Of a stretch of DNA of 35,181 nucleotides, positions 24,535 to 31,188 are shown piece after piece (position 1 is the first letter of the stretch; the number at the start of each line of letters is the position of its first letter). The notes under the pieces were generated by a model. The model was not told the DNA's origin and did not search any database. It saw nothing but the letters and a program-made list of their open reading frames with translations. The translations under genes were made by a program, and so were the position numbers. The DNA is taken from contig CALQJX020000032.1 of assembly GCA_943331005.2 (NCBI GenBank), positions 1 through 35,181 on the forward strand. Reading direction: 5' to 3'. Origin of the DNA: Bordetella parapertussis. GTDB taxonomy: Bacteria; Bacteroidota; Bacteroidia; Chitinophagales; Chitinophagaceae.

Positions 24535-24695
24535 AGCAACCGCAGCAAAATTCATATCAATAAAGGGGTGATTATTTTGGATGGGCGGCCAATTGCCATG
24601 AAGAGGCATACTACCCTGCCCCGGTGCCGGTATATATACTACTAATGAGGAGGTAAACCGGGCAAATTTGGCGTATTTTTCGTTCTAAAAACTGC

Positions 24696-24788
24696 ATAAA
24701 CGGACATAATGGCGCACATGAAAATAATAAACAGACATTATGGCGTATAATTTGAAAAGGTACGTAGTTTGTATAGGTATATGCAAAC
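24696..24788 (+). promoter_or_regulatory. Upstream repeats and palindrome controlling hsp20
   Basis: Two direct repeats 31 bp apart (24696-24720 and 24727-24751) share ATAAAC-GACAT-ATGGCG. A third TGGCGTAT lies at 24669-24676. Between the repeats and the ATG is an inverted repeat GTTTG-ATA/TAT-CAAAC (24767-24788, one mismatch). No TAnnTTTG promoter was found. The rest of 24463-24695 holds only the ffh leader and promoter. These are probably heat-shock control sites (inference). Confidence 0.5.
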
Positions 24789-24809
24789 AACGATAAAAAC
24801 TTAAAAACT

Positions 24810-25247
24810 ATGTACACAAAAAGGAATTTCGGCATGATGCCCGGCACAGTAAATGGTCTGATGGAAAACTTATTCTTCAACGGCCTCAACAGAACTGCAG
24901 AAGACAGTTCGCTCTTTCAGGTTCCGGTAAACATTAAAGAAACAGACAGCAGCTATGACCTGCATGTGGTGGCTCCCGGACTGAAAAAAGAAGATTTTAA
25001 GATAAGTGTGGAAAAGAACCTGCTGACCATCTCTTTTGAGCAGAAAGAAGAACACAAAGAAAGCGAAAACGAAGGCAAATGGCTGAGAAGTGAATACAGA
25101 ATGAGGTCCTTCAAAAGGAGCTTCACAATGAATGAAAAGGTAGATAATACCAAGATATCTGCCAGGTATGCCGACGGAGTGCTGTTTGTGAGTCTGCCGA
25201 AGAAAGAAGTAAGCGAACCGGCTACCCACGAGATAGCGGTAAACTAA
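24810..25247 (+). CDS. Small heat-shock protein, Hsp20/alpha-crystallin family
   Basis: An ATP-independent holdase that binds unfolding proteins. The 145 residues comprise a short N-terminal arm, an alpha-crystallin domain from about VPVNIKETDSSYDLHVVAPG to the strand pair ending ARYADGVLFVSLPKK, and a C-terminal tail. The loop LKKEDFKISVEKNLLTI and A-x-x-x-DGVL are signature motifs. The tail has HEIAVN, where the usual I-x-I/V anchor reads IAV. It is a single-gene unit with its own terminator and unusual upstream repeats. Confidence 0.92.
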   Translation: MYTKRNFGMMPGTVNGLMENLFFNGLNRTAEDSSLFQVPVNIKETDSSYDLHVVAPGLKKEDFKISVEKNLLTISFEQKEEHKESENEGKWLRSEYRMRSFKRSFTMNEKVDNTKISARYADGVLFVSLPKKEVSEPATHEIAVN

Positions 25248-25288
25248 GGAACGGAAAAAGGTGAATAGGGTTTGTGTGTGTGTTTGAA

Positions 25289-25323
25289 GATAAGGGCGGC
25301 TATATGCCGCCTTTATCGTTTTT
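25289..25323 (+). terminator. Terminator of hsp20
   Basis: A 12-bp stem with one G-U pair (25289-25300 with 25306-25317) and a 5-nt loop is followed by five T. Confidence 0.88.
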
Positions 25324-25731
25324 GGCATGTAGGGTAATGGGCAAATTGCAGATAGCAATAGGCTGAAAAAGCCTGCCGAAGCGACAATAGTATTCCGCAG
25401 CGAGGAATAGTTTTCCGTATGGTGGATTTTTTGAGGTTTTGGCACAAACGCAAATCATTGATAATCAATGATTTAATTTTCTGGCACAGTGTTGGTAAGG
25501 AAGTAACTGTAAATGCGTGGGAAGAATGGTAGCGAAAGAAGCGAACGCAGATACTAACCACACCACACAGGCCACATGCAAATGAGCCGGTATGACGGGG
25601 AACCAAAATAATAACTAACTAAAAAAACGAATACTAACCCAAAACAAAAGTTTACTACCCATTAAACAAAACAACTTTCTAAAAGCAATGACTATGGCAA
25701 CATACAACATTGATGATGGATGAACACATTG

Positions 25732-25860
25732 AATGCAACAGCCGGAAAGCAAGAACACTACCGGAAGTATCCCTGATGAACGGGCAATGCCGGAAATGAT
25801 TTTCTGACCTTCGGGTTGGCACCACTAAGATGCCAACTACTGGCACCGGCTGTTGCATTC
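25732..25860 (+). repeat. Long-range 15-bp inverted repeat enclosing smaller hairpins
   Basis: GAATGCAACAGCCGG (25732-25746) and CCGGCTGTTGCATTC (25846-25860) pair perfectly and enclose 99 nt, which contain the GTTGGCA/TGCCAAC hairpin and a CCC-GGG pairing near 25771-25784. This looks like one folded RNA domain. Confidence 0.6.
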
Positions 25861-26213
25861 TTCTTATCAAGCATTGATCCCGGAGATTCTTTCTCGAATT
25901 TTCATGGATGTTATGAAGGTAAGTACCAAAAGCATGAATGAATTATTCATAATAAAACCTGATACTATGGTACTACTAATGACAATCCTGTTCATCAAGA
26001 GACAGTACGGGGCTGCAAGCAGGCGACTGCAACGCAAAGCCCGACCGTCTCCTGCAATGTAACAGGTGCACTGAGGAATCATTTAAGAAAAACCGTTTAC
26101 CCAAGGCGGAGGGTAGCGGAGCAACACTAACCACAAAAACAGACAACAACGGCACTACCCGCTCTGTGCCGGCAATGAAAGGAAACATTTTCTCATATAC
26201 GGATATAACCCCC

Positions 26214-26435
26214 GTAAACTACTACGACTATGAAATTTTTGCGTGTAACTATAAGCTACTATCACTATGGAACTACTTTTTCATGATCAGAAAACTATGC
26301 TGTAAACTACTATCACTATGAAACTACTATGGATGTAATGAAAACTCCCGGCAACGGGAGTGATCATTACGAACGGAATGAAACAAGGATTTGGGAATAC
26401 GACCTGTAAACCCTGATCATTATGAAACAACTTAC
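26214..26435 (+). repeat. Four copies of a TAA-12nt-ATGAAACTAC initiator unit
   Basis: ATGs at 26230, 26267, 26318 and 26422 are each preceded by GTAA and a similar spacer (ACTACTACGACT, a longer variant with GCTACTATCACT, ACTACTATCACT, ACCCTGATCATT). Each is followed by GAA or AAA and then a short CTAC-, CAAC- or TTTT-type run. Three of the four spacers are exactly 12 nt. Confidence 0.65.
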
Positions 26436-26500
26436 TAACCACTTTTCACAAACCACAACAACAACTCTAAAACAGTCCCATCACTAATTGTGAAAACTGC

Positions 26501-26526
26501 AGTGGCGCTTTGGCGCCACTTTTTTT
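26501..26526 (+). terminator. Plus-strand terminator of the gene-free region
   Basis: The perfect 8-bp GC-rich stem AGTGGCGC/GCGCCACT (26501-26508 with 26513-26520) with a TTTG loop is followed by six T. It lies 13 bp after the last mini-ORF stop. Confidence 0.88.
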
Positions 26527-26544
26527 GTGCCCGGCAGCAGGTGG

Positions 26545-26573
26545 CAATAAAAAAGCCCCGGCAAACCGGGGCT
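26545..26573 (-). terminator. Terminator of the RRM protein gene
   Basis: The stem AGCCCCGG/CCGGGGCT (26554-26561 with 26566-26573) with a 4-nt loop is followed on the minus strand by TTTTTA. Confidence 0.88.
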
Positions 26574-26597
26574 ATATAATAATATAAGGAGCAACAA

Positions 26598-27080
26598 CTA
26601 CAACTTATTGAAGTCGCGATCGGTGCTGCTGCTGTTGGTATCGTTATTCCTGTCGCGGTTGAAGCTATTGTCGCGGTTAAAACTGTTATCACGATTGAAG
26701 CTGCTGCTACGGTTGTAGCTGCTATCGCGGTTGAAGTTATTATCGCGGTTGTTGCTGTAACCACCCGGGCGAGGGCTGCGAGGTTTATTGAAAGAACGGT
26801 TTCCTCCGCCGCCACTACCACCTGCGCCACCGCGGGTATTGTTTTGTTTGGCTTCTTTTACAGAAATGATATTGCCTTCGAAAAAGCTGCAGTCGAGGTT
26901 GTCTATCGCATCAAATCCTTGCATTTTATCGGCCATTTCTACAAAACCGAAGCCACGGGAAGTACCGGTGGCACTATCAAATATCACCTTTGCCGACACA
27001 ATCGGTCCGAACTCTGAGAAAAGGGTCTTTAGTCCTTCTGCATTGGTATCCGGATGAAGATTAGCTACAAATAAATTCAT
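26598..27080 (-). CDS. RNA-binding protein with one RRM domain
   Basis: Residues 1-80 form an RNA recognition motif with RNP2 LFVANL (3-8) and RNP1 RGFGFVEM (42-49), both with the aromatic residues that stack on RNA. Residues about 81-160 are disordered: a Gly-rich stretch, then repeated Asn/Arg/Ser units of the type FNRDNS, ending in DRDFNKL. Such proteins are common in Bacteroidota, which usually lack Hfq, and are thought to act in post-transcriptional control (family knowledge). Its own leader (27081-27130) includes a small AAGGG/CCCTT hairpin. Confidence 0.9.
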   Translation of the reverse strand: MNLFVANLHPDTNAEGLKTLFSEFGPIVSAKVIFDSATGTSRGFGFVEMADKMQGFDAIDNLDCSFFEGNIISVKEAKQNNTRGGAGGSGGGGNRSFNKPRSPRPGGYSNNRDNNFNRDSSYNRSSSFNRDNSFNRDNSFNRDRNNDTNSSSTDRDFNKL

Positions 27081-27232
27081 GGTCTATGCAATGATTTTTA
27101 TATTAAATTATAAGGGAGAACCCTTCATTGTTAAATCGGGAATAAATATACACATTTCTTTTAGAAGCCAATAGAAATGTTAATTTTTGTAAGCGAAATA
27201 TGTTTCGGCATAATTAATGATGTTACTAAAGT

Positions 27233-27592
27233 ATGATGAACAAATTGTTGCTGTTGCTGCTTTTTCCACTGTCTCTTTGCCAGTGTACCAAAAAAGAGCC
27301 CCCCGCTGTGTTATATAAAGGAGTGGTGTTGTATAGTGTATGTGGCAATGTGGTGATACAGACCAGCGGCCCGGACAGAATAGGAGAAAACAACTGGACG
27401 GATAAAAACGACCCCAACCTACCCACGTACGATCATGTATTTACAGTAGCCAATGCCTGCGAATTCGGGGTGTATAGCCAGGGAGATACGATAGACTTTG
27501 TGCTGACCAAACCCAGGGCACAGCAATGTGCACAGTGCGAGATCTATGTAGATAAGCCTGTTACTGCCTACCCTATCAGGGTTATCAGGTAG
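27233..27592 (+). CDS. Small secreted protein, possible lipoprotein, 119 residues
   Basis: The N-terminus MMNKLLLLLLFPLSLCQC is a hydrophobic export signal; Cys16 or Cys18 could be lipidated, though the lipobox (LSLC) is loose. The mature part is about 100 residues with six further Cys. It contains VVLYSVCGNVVIQTSG and FVLTKPRAQQCAQCEIYVDKP, looking like a small beta-sandwich. No family recognised. A start one codon later (27236) is equally possible. It is divergent from the RRM gene. Confidence 0.65.
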   Translation: MMNKLLLLLLFPLSLCQCTKKEPPAVLYKGVVLYSVCGNVVIQTSGPDRIGENNWTDKNDPNLPTYDHVFTVANACEFGVYSQGDTIDFVLTKPRAQQCAQCEIYVDKPVTAYPIRVIR

Positions 27593-27687
27593 TGGTTGTA
27601 TATAATATAGGAAGGTTGCAAGGCAGTAAACGAAAAAAAGAGGCACAATTATTGAAAAGTGAGCTTATCATTTTCGCAATAAAAAAC

Positions 27688-27695
27688 TATCTTCG
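27688..27695 (+). promoter_or_regulatory. -7 box of sucC
   Basis: TATCTTCG, one mismatch to TAnnTTTG, lies 18 bp before the ATG. No -33 box at the usual distance. Confidence 0.4.
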
Positions 27696-27713
27696 CAAAA
27701 ATTTTTCCAGTAC

Positions 27714-28934
27714 ATGAACTTGCACGAATACCAGGCCAAAGAGCTGCTGAAACGTTACAAAGTACCCACACAGGAAGGTATAGCCGTATCTAATGTGGAT
27801 GAAGCTTTAAATGCTTATAAGCAAATTGCTGCTGAAACCGGCTCGAAATTTGCCGTTGTGAAAGCACAGATACATGCCGGCGGACGCGGTAAAGGCCGCA
27901 TGATAGAAGTACCGGAACAAAGCGGTGTTTCTGTAATAAAAAGCGCTGAAGACGTGGAACGCGTGGCCAGGAATATACTGGGCAACACCCTCGTAACTAT
28001 ACAGACAGGCGATGCAGGCAAGAAAGTAAGCAAAATACTTATTGCACAGGATATGTATTATGATGGACCAAGCGAGCGCAAGGAATTCTACCTGAGCATT
28101 CTGCTGGACCGTGCTACAAAACAGAACGTGATCATGTACAGCACCGAAGGTGGTATGGACATTGAGACTGTGGCACATGATACGCCTGAAAAAATATTCA
28201 GGGAGTGGGTGCAGCCGGGTTTCCCGCTGCAGGGCTTCCAGGCAAGGAAAATAGCTTTCAACTTTGGTCTGAGCGGTACCGCTTTCAAGAACATGGTGAA
28301 ATTTGTAACTAATCTTTATGACGCTTATGTGGGTCTCGACTGCTCTATGCTGGAGATCAACCCGCTGTTCAAAAGCGCCGACGATAAAATACTGGCGGTT
28401 GATTGCAAAATGAACGTTGATGACAACGCGCTGATGCGTCACCCTGATCTTGCCGACATGCGCGACAAGAGCGAAGAAGATCCTACAGAAGTAGAAGCAG
28501 GCGAATTCAACCTGAACTATGTAAAACTGGACGGTAACGTTGGTTGCATGGTGAATGGTGCCGGTCTGGCTATGGCTACCATGGATATGATCAAGCTGGC
28601 AGGTGGCGAACCAGCCAACTTCCTGGACGTAGGCGGTACTGCAAATGCGCAGACTGTAGAAGCAGGTTTCCGCATCATCATGAAAGATCCTAACGTAAAA
28701 GCTATCCTCATCAACATCTTTGGTGGTATAGTACGTTGCGACCGTGTTGCTGCAGGTGTTATCGAAGCATACAACAAACTGGGTAATATCAACATACCTA
28801 TCATTGTTCGTTTGCAGGGTACCAATGCTGAAGCTGCTAAAGAACTGATCGTAAACTCTGGTCTGAAAGTACAGAGTGCCATACTGCTGAGCGAAGCTGC
28901 AGAGCTGGTTCAGAAAGCAGTTAGTGCCAACTAA
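27714..28934 (+). CDS. sucC: Succinyl-CoA ligase, beta subunit
   Basis: With SucD it converts succinyl-CoA, ADP or GDP and phosphate to succinate, CoA and ATP or GTP in the TCA cycle. The 406 residues are slightly longer than the family norm of about 390. The N-terminal ATP-grasp domain opens with MNLHEYQAKELLKRYKVP and has VKAQIHAGGRGK for nucleotide binding. LEINPLF and VDCKMNVDDNAL carry the metal ligands. The CoA-ligase domain has CMVNGAGLAMATMD and LDVGGTANA and FGGIVRCD. sucD is not adjacent, so the subunits are encoded apart, as in several Bacteroidota. Confidence 0.95.
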   Translation: MNLHEYQAKELLKRYKVPTQEGIAVSNVDEALNAYKQIAAETGSKFAVVKAQIHAGGRGKGRMIEVPEQSGVSVIKSAEDVERVARNILGNTLVTIQTGDAGKKVSKILIAQDMYYDGPSERKEFYLSILLDRATKQNVIMYSTEGGMDIETVAHDTPEKIFREWVQPGFPLQGFQARKIAFNFGLSGTAFKNMVKFVTNLYDAYVGLDCSMLEINPLFKSADDKILAVDCKMNVDDNALMRHPDLADMRDKSEEDPTEVEAGEFNLNYVKLDGNVGCMVNGAGLAMATMDMIKLAGGEPANFLDVGGTANAQTVEAGFRIIMKDPNVKAILINIFGGIVRCDRVAAGVIEAYNKLGNINIPIIVRLQGTNAEAAKELIVNSGLKVQSAILLSEAAELVQKAVSAN

Positions 28935-28959
28935 TTGATACTACAATTATAATGATACT

Positions 28960-28995
28960 GAAGTTGCCCCCTCAAAAGGGCAACTTCTTTTTTTG
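28960..28995 (+). terminator. Terminator of sucC
   Basis: The 10-bp stem GAAGTTGCCC/GGGCAACTTC (28960-28969 with 28978-28987) with an 8-nt loop is followed by a T-run, into which the next promoter is built. Confidence 0.9.
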
Positions 28996-28996
28996 T

Positions 28997-29004
28997 TATA
29001 TTTG
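28997..29004 (+). promoter_or_regulatory. -7 box of the small lipoprotein gene
   Basis: TATATTTG is an exact TAnnTTTG match 21 bp before the ATG at 29026, starting directly after the sucC terminator T-run. Confidence 0.45.
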
Positions 29005-29025
29005 TGATGAATAAATTGCTTCTCC

Positions 29026-29250
29026 ATGAAAAGATCTTTTTCTGTAGCTGCTGTAATATTATGCATGGTGGCAGCTGCGGCTTGTTCTAAAAGAAGAGTA
29101 CACTATGAATGTCAGTGCTACCAGAAGGGATACTACACACACAGTTACAATTTAGGTATTGTGCCCGGTGAGCAGGTATATAATATGTGTCACTCCATAC
29201 AGCAGCAAAATGCCGAAGATACCTGCTATGGCTCCGGTAGCCTGAAATAG
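29026..29250 (+). CDS. Small lipoprotein, 74 residues
   Basis: MKRSFSVAAVILCMVAAAAC is a lipoprotein signal with lipobox AAAC at Cys20. The mature part of 55 residues begins SKRRVHYECQCY and has four further Cys (two as CQC), suggesting disulfides. No family recognised. Arg/Lys directly after the Cys lack the acidic surface-export signal of Bacteroidota lipoproteins, so it is probably periplasm-facing (inference). Confidence 0.65.
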   Translation: MKRSFSVAAVILCMVAAAACSKRRVHYECQCYQKGYYTHSYNLGIVPGEQVYNMCHSIQQQNAEDTCYGSGSLK

Positions 29251-29323
29251 GCACTACCTGCATTAAATGTGCATAACATATTTGTAATAATTGCAGAAAG
29301 GTACAGGTGTAGCTGAATAGCCT

Positions 29324-29331
29324 TATCTTTG
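29324..29331 (+). promoter_or_regulatory. -7 box of the desaturase gene
   Basis: TATCTTTG is an exact TAnnTTTG match, 33 bp before the start codon; no -33 box at the usual distance. Confidence 0.5.
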
Positions 29332-29364
29332 CAGACAATTGTAATAAATAATTAAACTAACATA

Positions 29365-30456
29365 GTGAGTAAAGTAAATATCGTGCGTTTCGCACACAAG
29401 AACGGAGAAGGGTTTTATGATACGCTGAAGAAGAACATAGACGAATTTTTCAAACAAAACAATATTGCACCTACCGGCAACAGCGAACTGAGATGGAAAA
29501 CTGTAGCCATGGTATCGCTGTTTTTTGTGCCTTACTTCTTTATAGTAACAGGTGCAGGTGCTGCCAGCCCTTTCCTGTTCTATGGTTTGTGGGCATTGAT
29601 GGGCATGGGCATGATAGGTGTGGGTTGCGGTGTACACCACGACTCTAACCACGGCTCTTACTCATCGAACAAAACGGTAAACAAAGTAGTAGGCGATGTA
29701 GTGAACCTGGTAGGTGGCTACGATGTGACCTGGCGTATACAGCACAATGTGCTGCACCATACCTACACCAACATAGAAGGGCTTGATGAGGATATAGACA
29801 CAGGTGGTCTGTTGCGTTTTTCGCCACATGCTGAGAAAGGCTACATGCACCGTTTCCAGCATATCTATGCCTGGTTTTTGTATTGCCTACTCACCATACA
29901 GTGGGTTACTTACAAAGATTATCGCTTGCTGGTCATCTACAACAAAAAAGGCCTGCTGAAGAAAGAAAAACTGACACTAGGTAAGGCTATGCTGGAGCTG
30001 AGTATCTATAAGGTTATTTACTTCACTTACATTCTGGTACTGCCTATTCTGTACTCTGGTATGTCCTGGCAGGCAGTAGTAGCGGGTTTCTTCCTGCTGC
30101 ATTTTATTGCCGGCTTTGGTCTTTCCTGTATCTTCCAGCTGGCGCATGTGCTGGAGTCTTCAGAGTTCCCGCTGCCATCAGAAGATCGCAAAATGGAAAA
30201 CAACTGGGCTATTCACCAGATGCTGAACACTGCCGATTTCTCTCCACGCAGCTACTGGGTATTCTGGTTCGTAGGTGGCCTCAATTATCAGGTAGAGCAT
30301 CATCTGTTCCCGCACATCTCACATGTACACTATCCGCAGATCTCTAAAATAGTGAAGCAGACAGCAGAGCAATATGGTGTACCCTATAAGGTGATGCCAA
30401 CCTTCCTGAATGCTATGAAGCAGCACTACCTTATGCTGAAAAAAATGGGACAATAA
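29365..30456 (+). CDS. Membrane fatty acid desaturase (front-end/acyl-CoA type)
   Basis: A di-iron membrane enzyme that inserts a double bond into fatty acyl chains. Its 363 residues carry all three histidine boxes: H92-DSN-H96, H127-NVL-HH (131-132) and QVEHH (309-313). The Q in box three is typical of front-end (delta-5/6-like, linoleoyl-CoA type) desaturases. No cytochrome b5 domain is fused, so an external ferredoxin or cytochrome is needed. Four to six membrane segments surround the boxes. The start is GTG at 29365 (VSKVNIVRF read as Met); no in-frame ATG lies near. A terminator follows. Confidence 0.92.
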   Translation: MSKVNIVRFAHKNGEGFYDTLKKNIDEFFKQNNIAPTGNSELRWKTVAMVSLFFVPYFFIVTGAGAASPFLFYGLWALMGMGMIGVGCGVHHDSNHGSYSSNKTVNKVVGDVVNLVGGYDVTWRIQHNVLHHTYTNIEGLDEDIDTGGLLRFSPHAEKGYMHRFQHIYAWFLYCLLTIQWVTYKDYRLLVIYNKKGLLKKEKLTLGKAMLELSIYKVIYFTYILVLPILYSGMSWQAVVAGFFLLHFIAGFGLSCIFQLAHVLESSEFPLPSEDRKMENNWAIHQMLNTADFSPRSYWVFWFVGGLNYQVEHHLFPHISHVHYPQISKIVKQTAEQYGVPYKVMPTFLNAMKQHYLMLKKMGQ

Positions 30457-30477
30457 ACACACAACGATATTAGTACA

Positions 30478-30512
30478 GAGGCCATCAGCAAAAACTGATG
30501 GCCTCTTTTTTT
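30478..30512 (+). terminator. Terminator of the desaturase gene
   Basis: The perfect 11-bp stem GAGGCCATCAG/CTGATGGCCTC (30478-30488 with 30495-30505) with a 6-nt loop is followed by seven T. Confidence 0.93.
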
Positions 30513-30550
30513 AGTGCGATATATATTTGACCGTTGCTCAAATCTCATTT

Positions 30551-30583
30551 TTTGGCATAATTGTTGCTTGTGATATACTTTCA
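30551..30583 (+). promoter_or_regulatory. Candidate promoter of the lipoprotein gene at 30626
   Basis: TTTG (30551-30554), a 21-bp spacer and TACTTTCA (30576-30583, one mismatch). It would start transcripts near 30590, just before the ATG at 30603. Confidence 0.45.
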
Positions 30584-30625
30584 CGCTAGTCTATCCTTTG
30601 CCATGAGAGCTGTATTATACCCGAT

Positions 30626-31060
30626 TTGCTACTTGCTGTATTGTTGGGCACTGTCACCGGCTGCCGTAAAAAGAATACAGACGGGACTATAAATATAGAG
30701 ACCGATATTTTGAGCATGGCCGGCATGCGTAGCTGGCAATGTGTTTCTGCCGGTTACGTTATAGACATAGACTCTAACGAAGTGCGCTATATCGCCTACC
30801 GATATAGTGACACCTCTACCCTATCTTTCGCCATTGGAATACTTAACGATTCTACCATTCTCTTCAGAGGGCATACGCTGGCAGCAGACTCTACCAATGC
30901 CCGCCAGAAGACCATTCACTTAAGAACAGACCACAACAACCGGCAAGCCTATCAGCTGGATATAGCCCTGGTTTATTTTGTAACACAGGATAGTGTGAGC
31001 CTGAAACAGGATTCCTCCTACTTCTACGACCCTAACACACTATACATGAATACGAAATAG
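30626..31060 (+). CDS. Lipoprotein of unknown function with a disturbed start
   Basis: The open frame from a TTG at 30626 gives 144 residues with LLAVLLGTVTGC, an excellent lipobox (Cys13), then KKNTDGTINIE and a beta-rich domain of about 125 residues. This frame has no ATG upstream before a stop at 30587. An ATG at 30603 (MRAVLYP) lies in another frame; one extra base in the CCC run at 30620-30622 would join it to DLLLAVLLG and give a textbook lipoprotein signal. So either TTG is the start with a very short signal, or there is a one-base frameshift or sequence error. No family recognised. Confidence 0.6.
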   Translation: MLLAVLLGTVTGCRKKNTDGTINIETDILSMAGMRSWQCVSAGYVIDIDSNEVRYIAYRYSDTSTLSFAIGILNDSTILFRGHTLAADSTNARQKTIHLRTDHNNRQAYQLDIALVYFVTQDSVSLKQDSSYFYDPNTLYMNTK

Positions 31061-31188
31061 ACCGGTTATTTACTTACTGCCCATCACATTTATCTGTGCA
31101 AAACTATCTTAGTAATGCGCACAACTACCTCTTTATAGGGTAGTAACCTTTAAGTATTATATTCTATTTTTACCTGCAAATACCTTTT

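Larger units (their letters stand above)
25324..26500 (+). ncRNA. Long gene-free, structured region with mini-ORFs, ending in its own terminator
   Basis: No ordinary gene lies between the hsp20 terminator and a strong plus-strand terminator at 26501, so a separate plus-strand transcript is implied. It holds several hairpins: AAATCATTGA-TAA-TCAATGATTT (25452-25474), a 15-bp long-range pair (25732-25746 with 25846-25860), GTTGGCA/TGCCAAC (25815-25837), and ACTCCCG-GCAA-CGGGAGT (26344-26361). Short ATG frames follow one another, for example 25513-25557, 25688-25723, 25716-25799, 25904-26062 (52 residues), 26175-26321 (48 residues), 26267-26305, 26318-26338, 26338-26409 and 26422-26487. It may be a regulatory RNA, a mini-protein operon or a decayed locus. 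No promoter was identified. Confidence 0.4.

Noticed and set aside
25482..25495. TGGCAC-N4-TTGG, resembling a sigma-54 promoter
   Set aside because: The spacing is one base short of the consensus and the essential GC at -12 reads GG/GT.
25773..25796. CTGATGA followed by GAAA, resembling a hammerhead ribozyme core
   Set aside because: Stem II does not pair next to the core (A opposite G) and no stem III ending in a U-H cleavage site could be found.
25853..26062. 69-codon plus-strand frame as an ordinary gene
   Set aside because: It starts at a TTG inside the right arm of the long stem and has no family; only the ATG-started inner part (25904-26062) is kept as one of the mini-ORFs.
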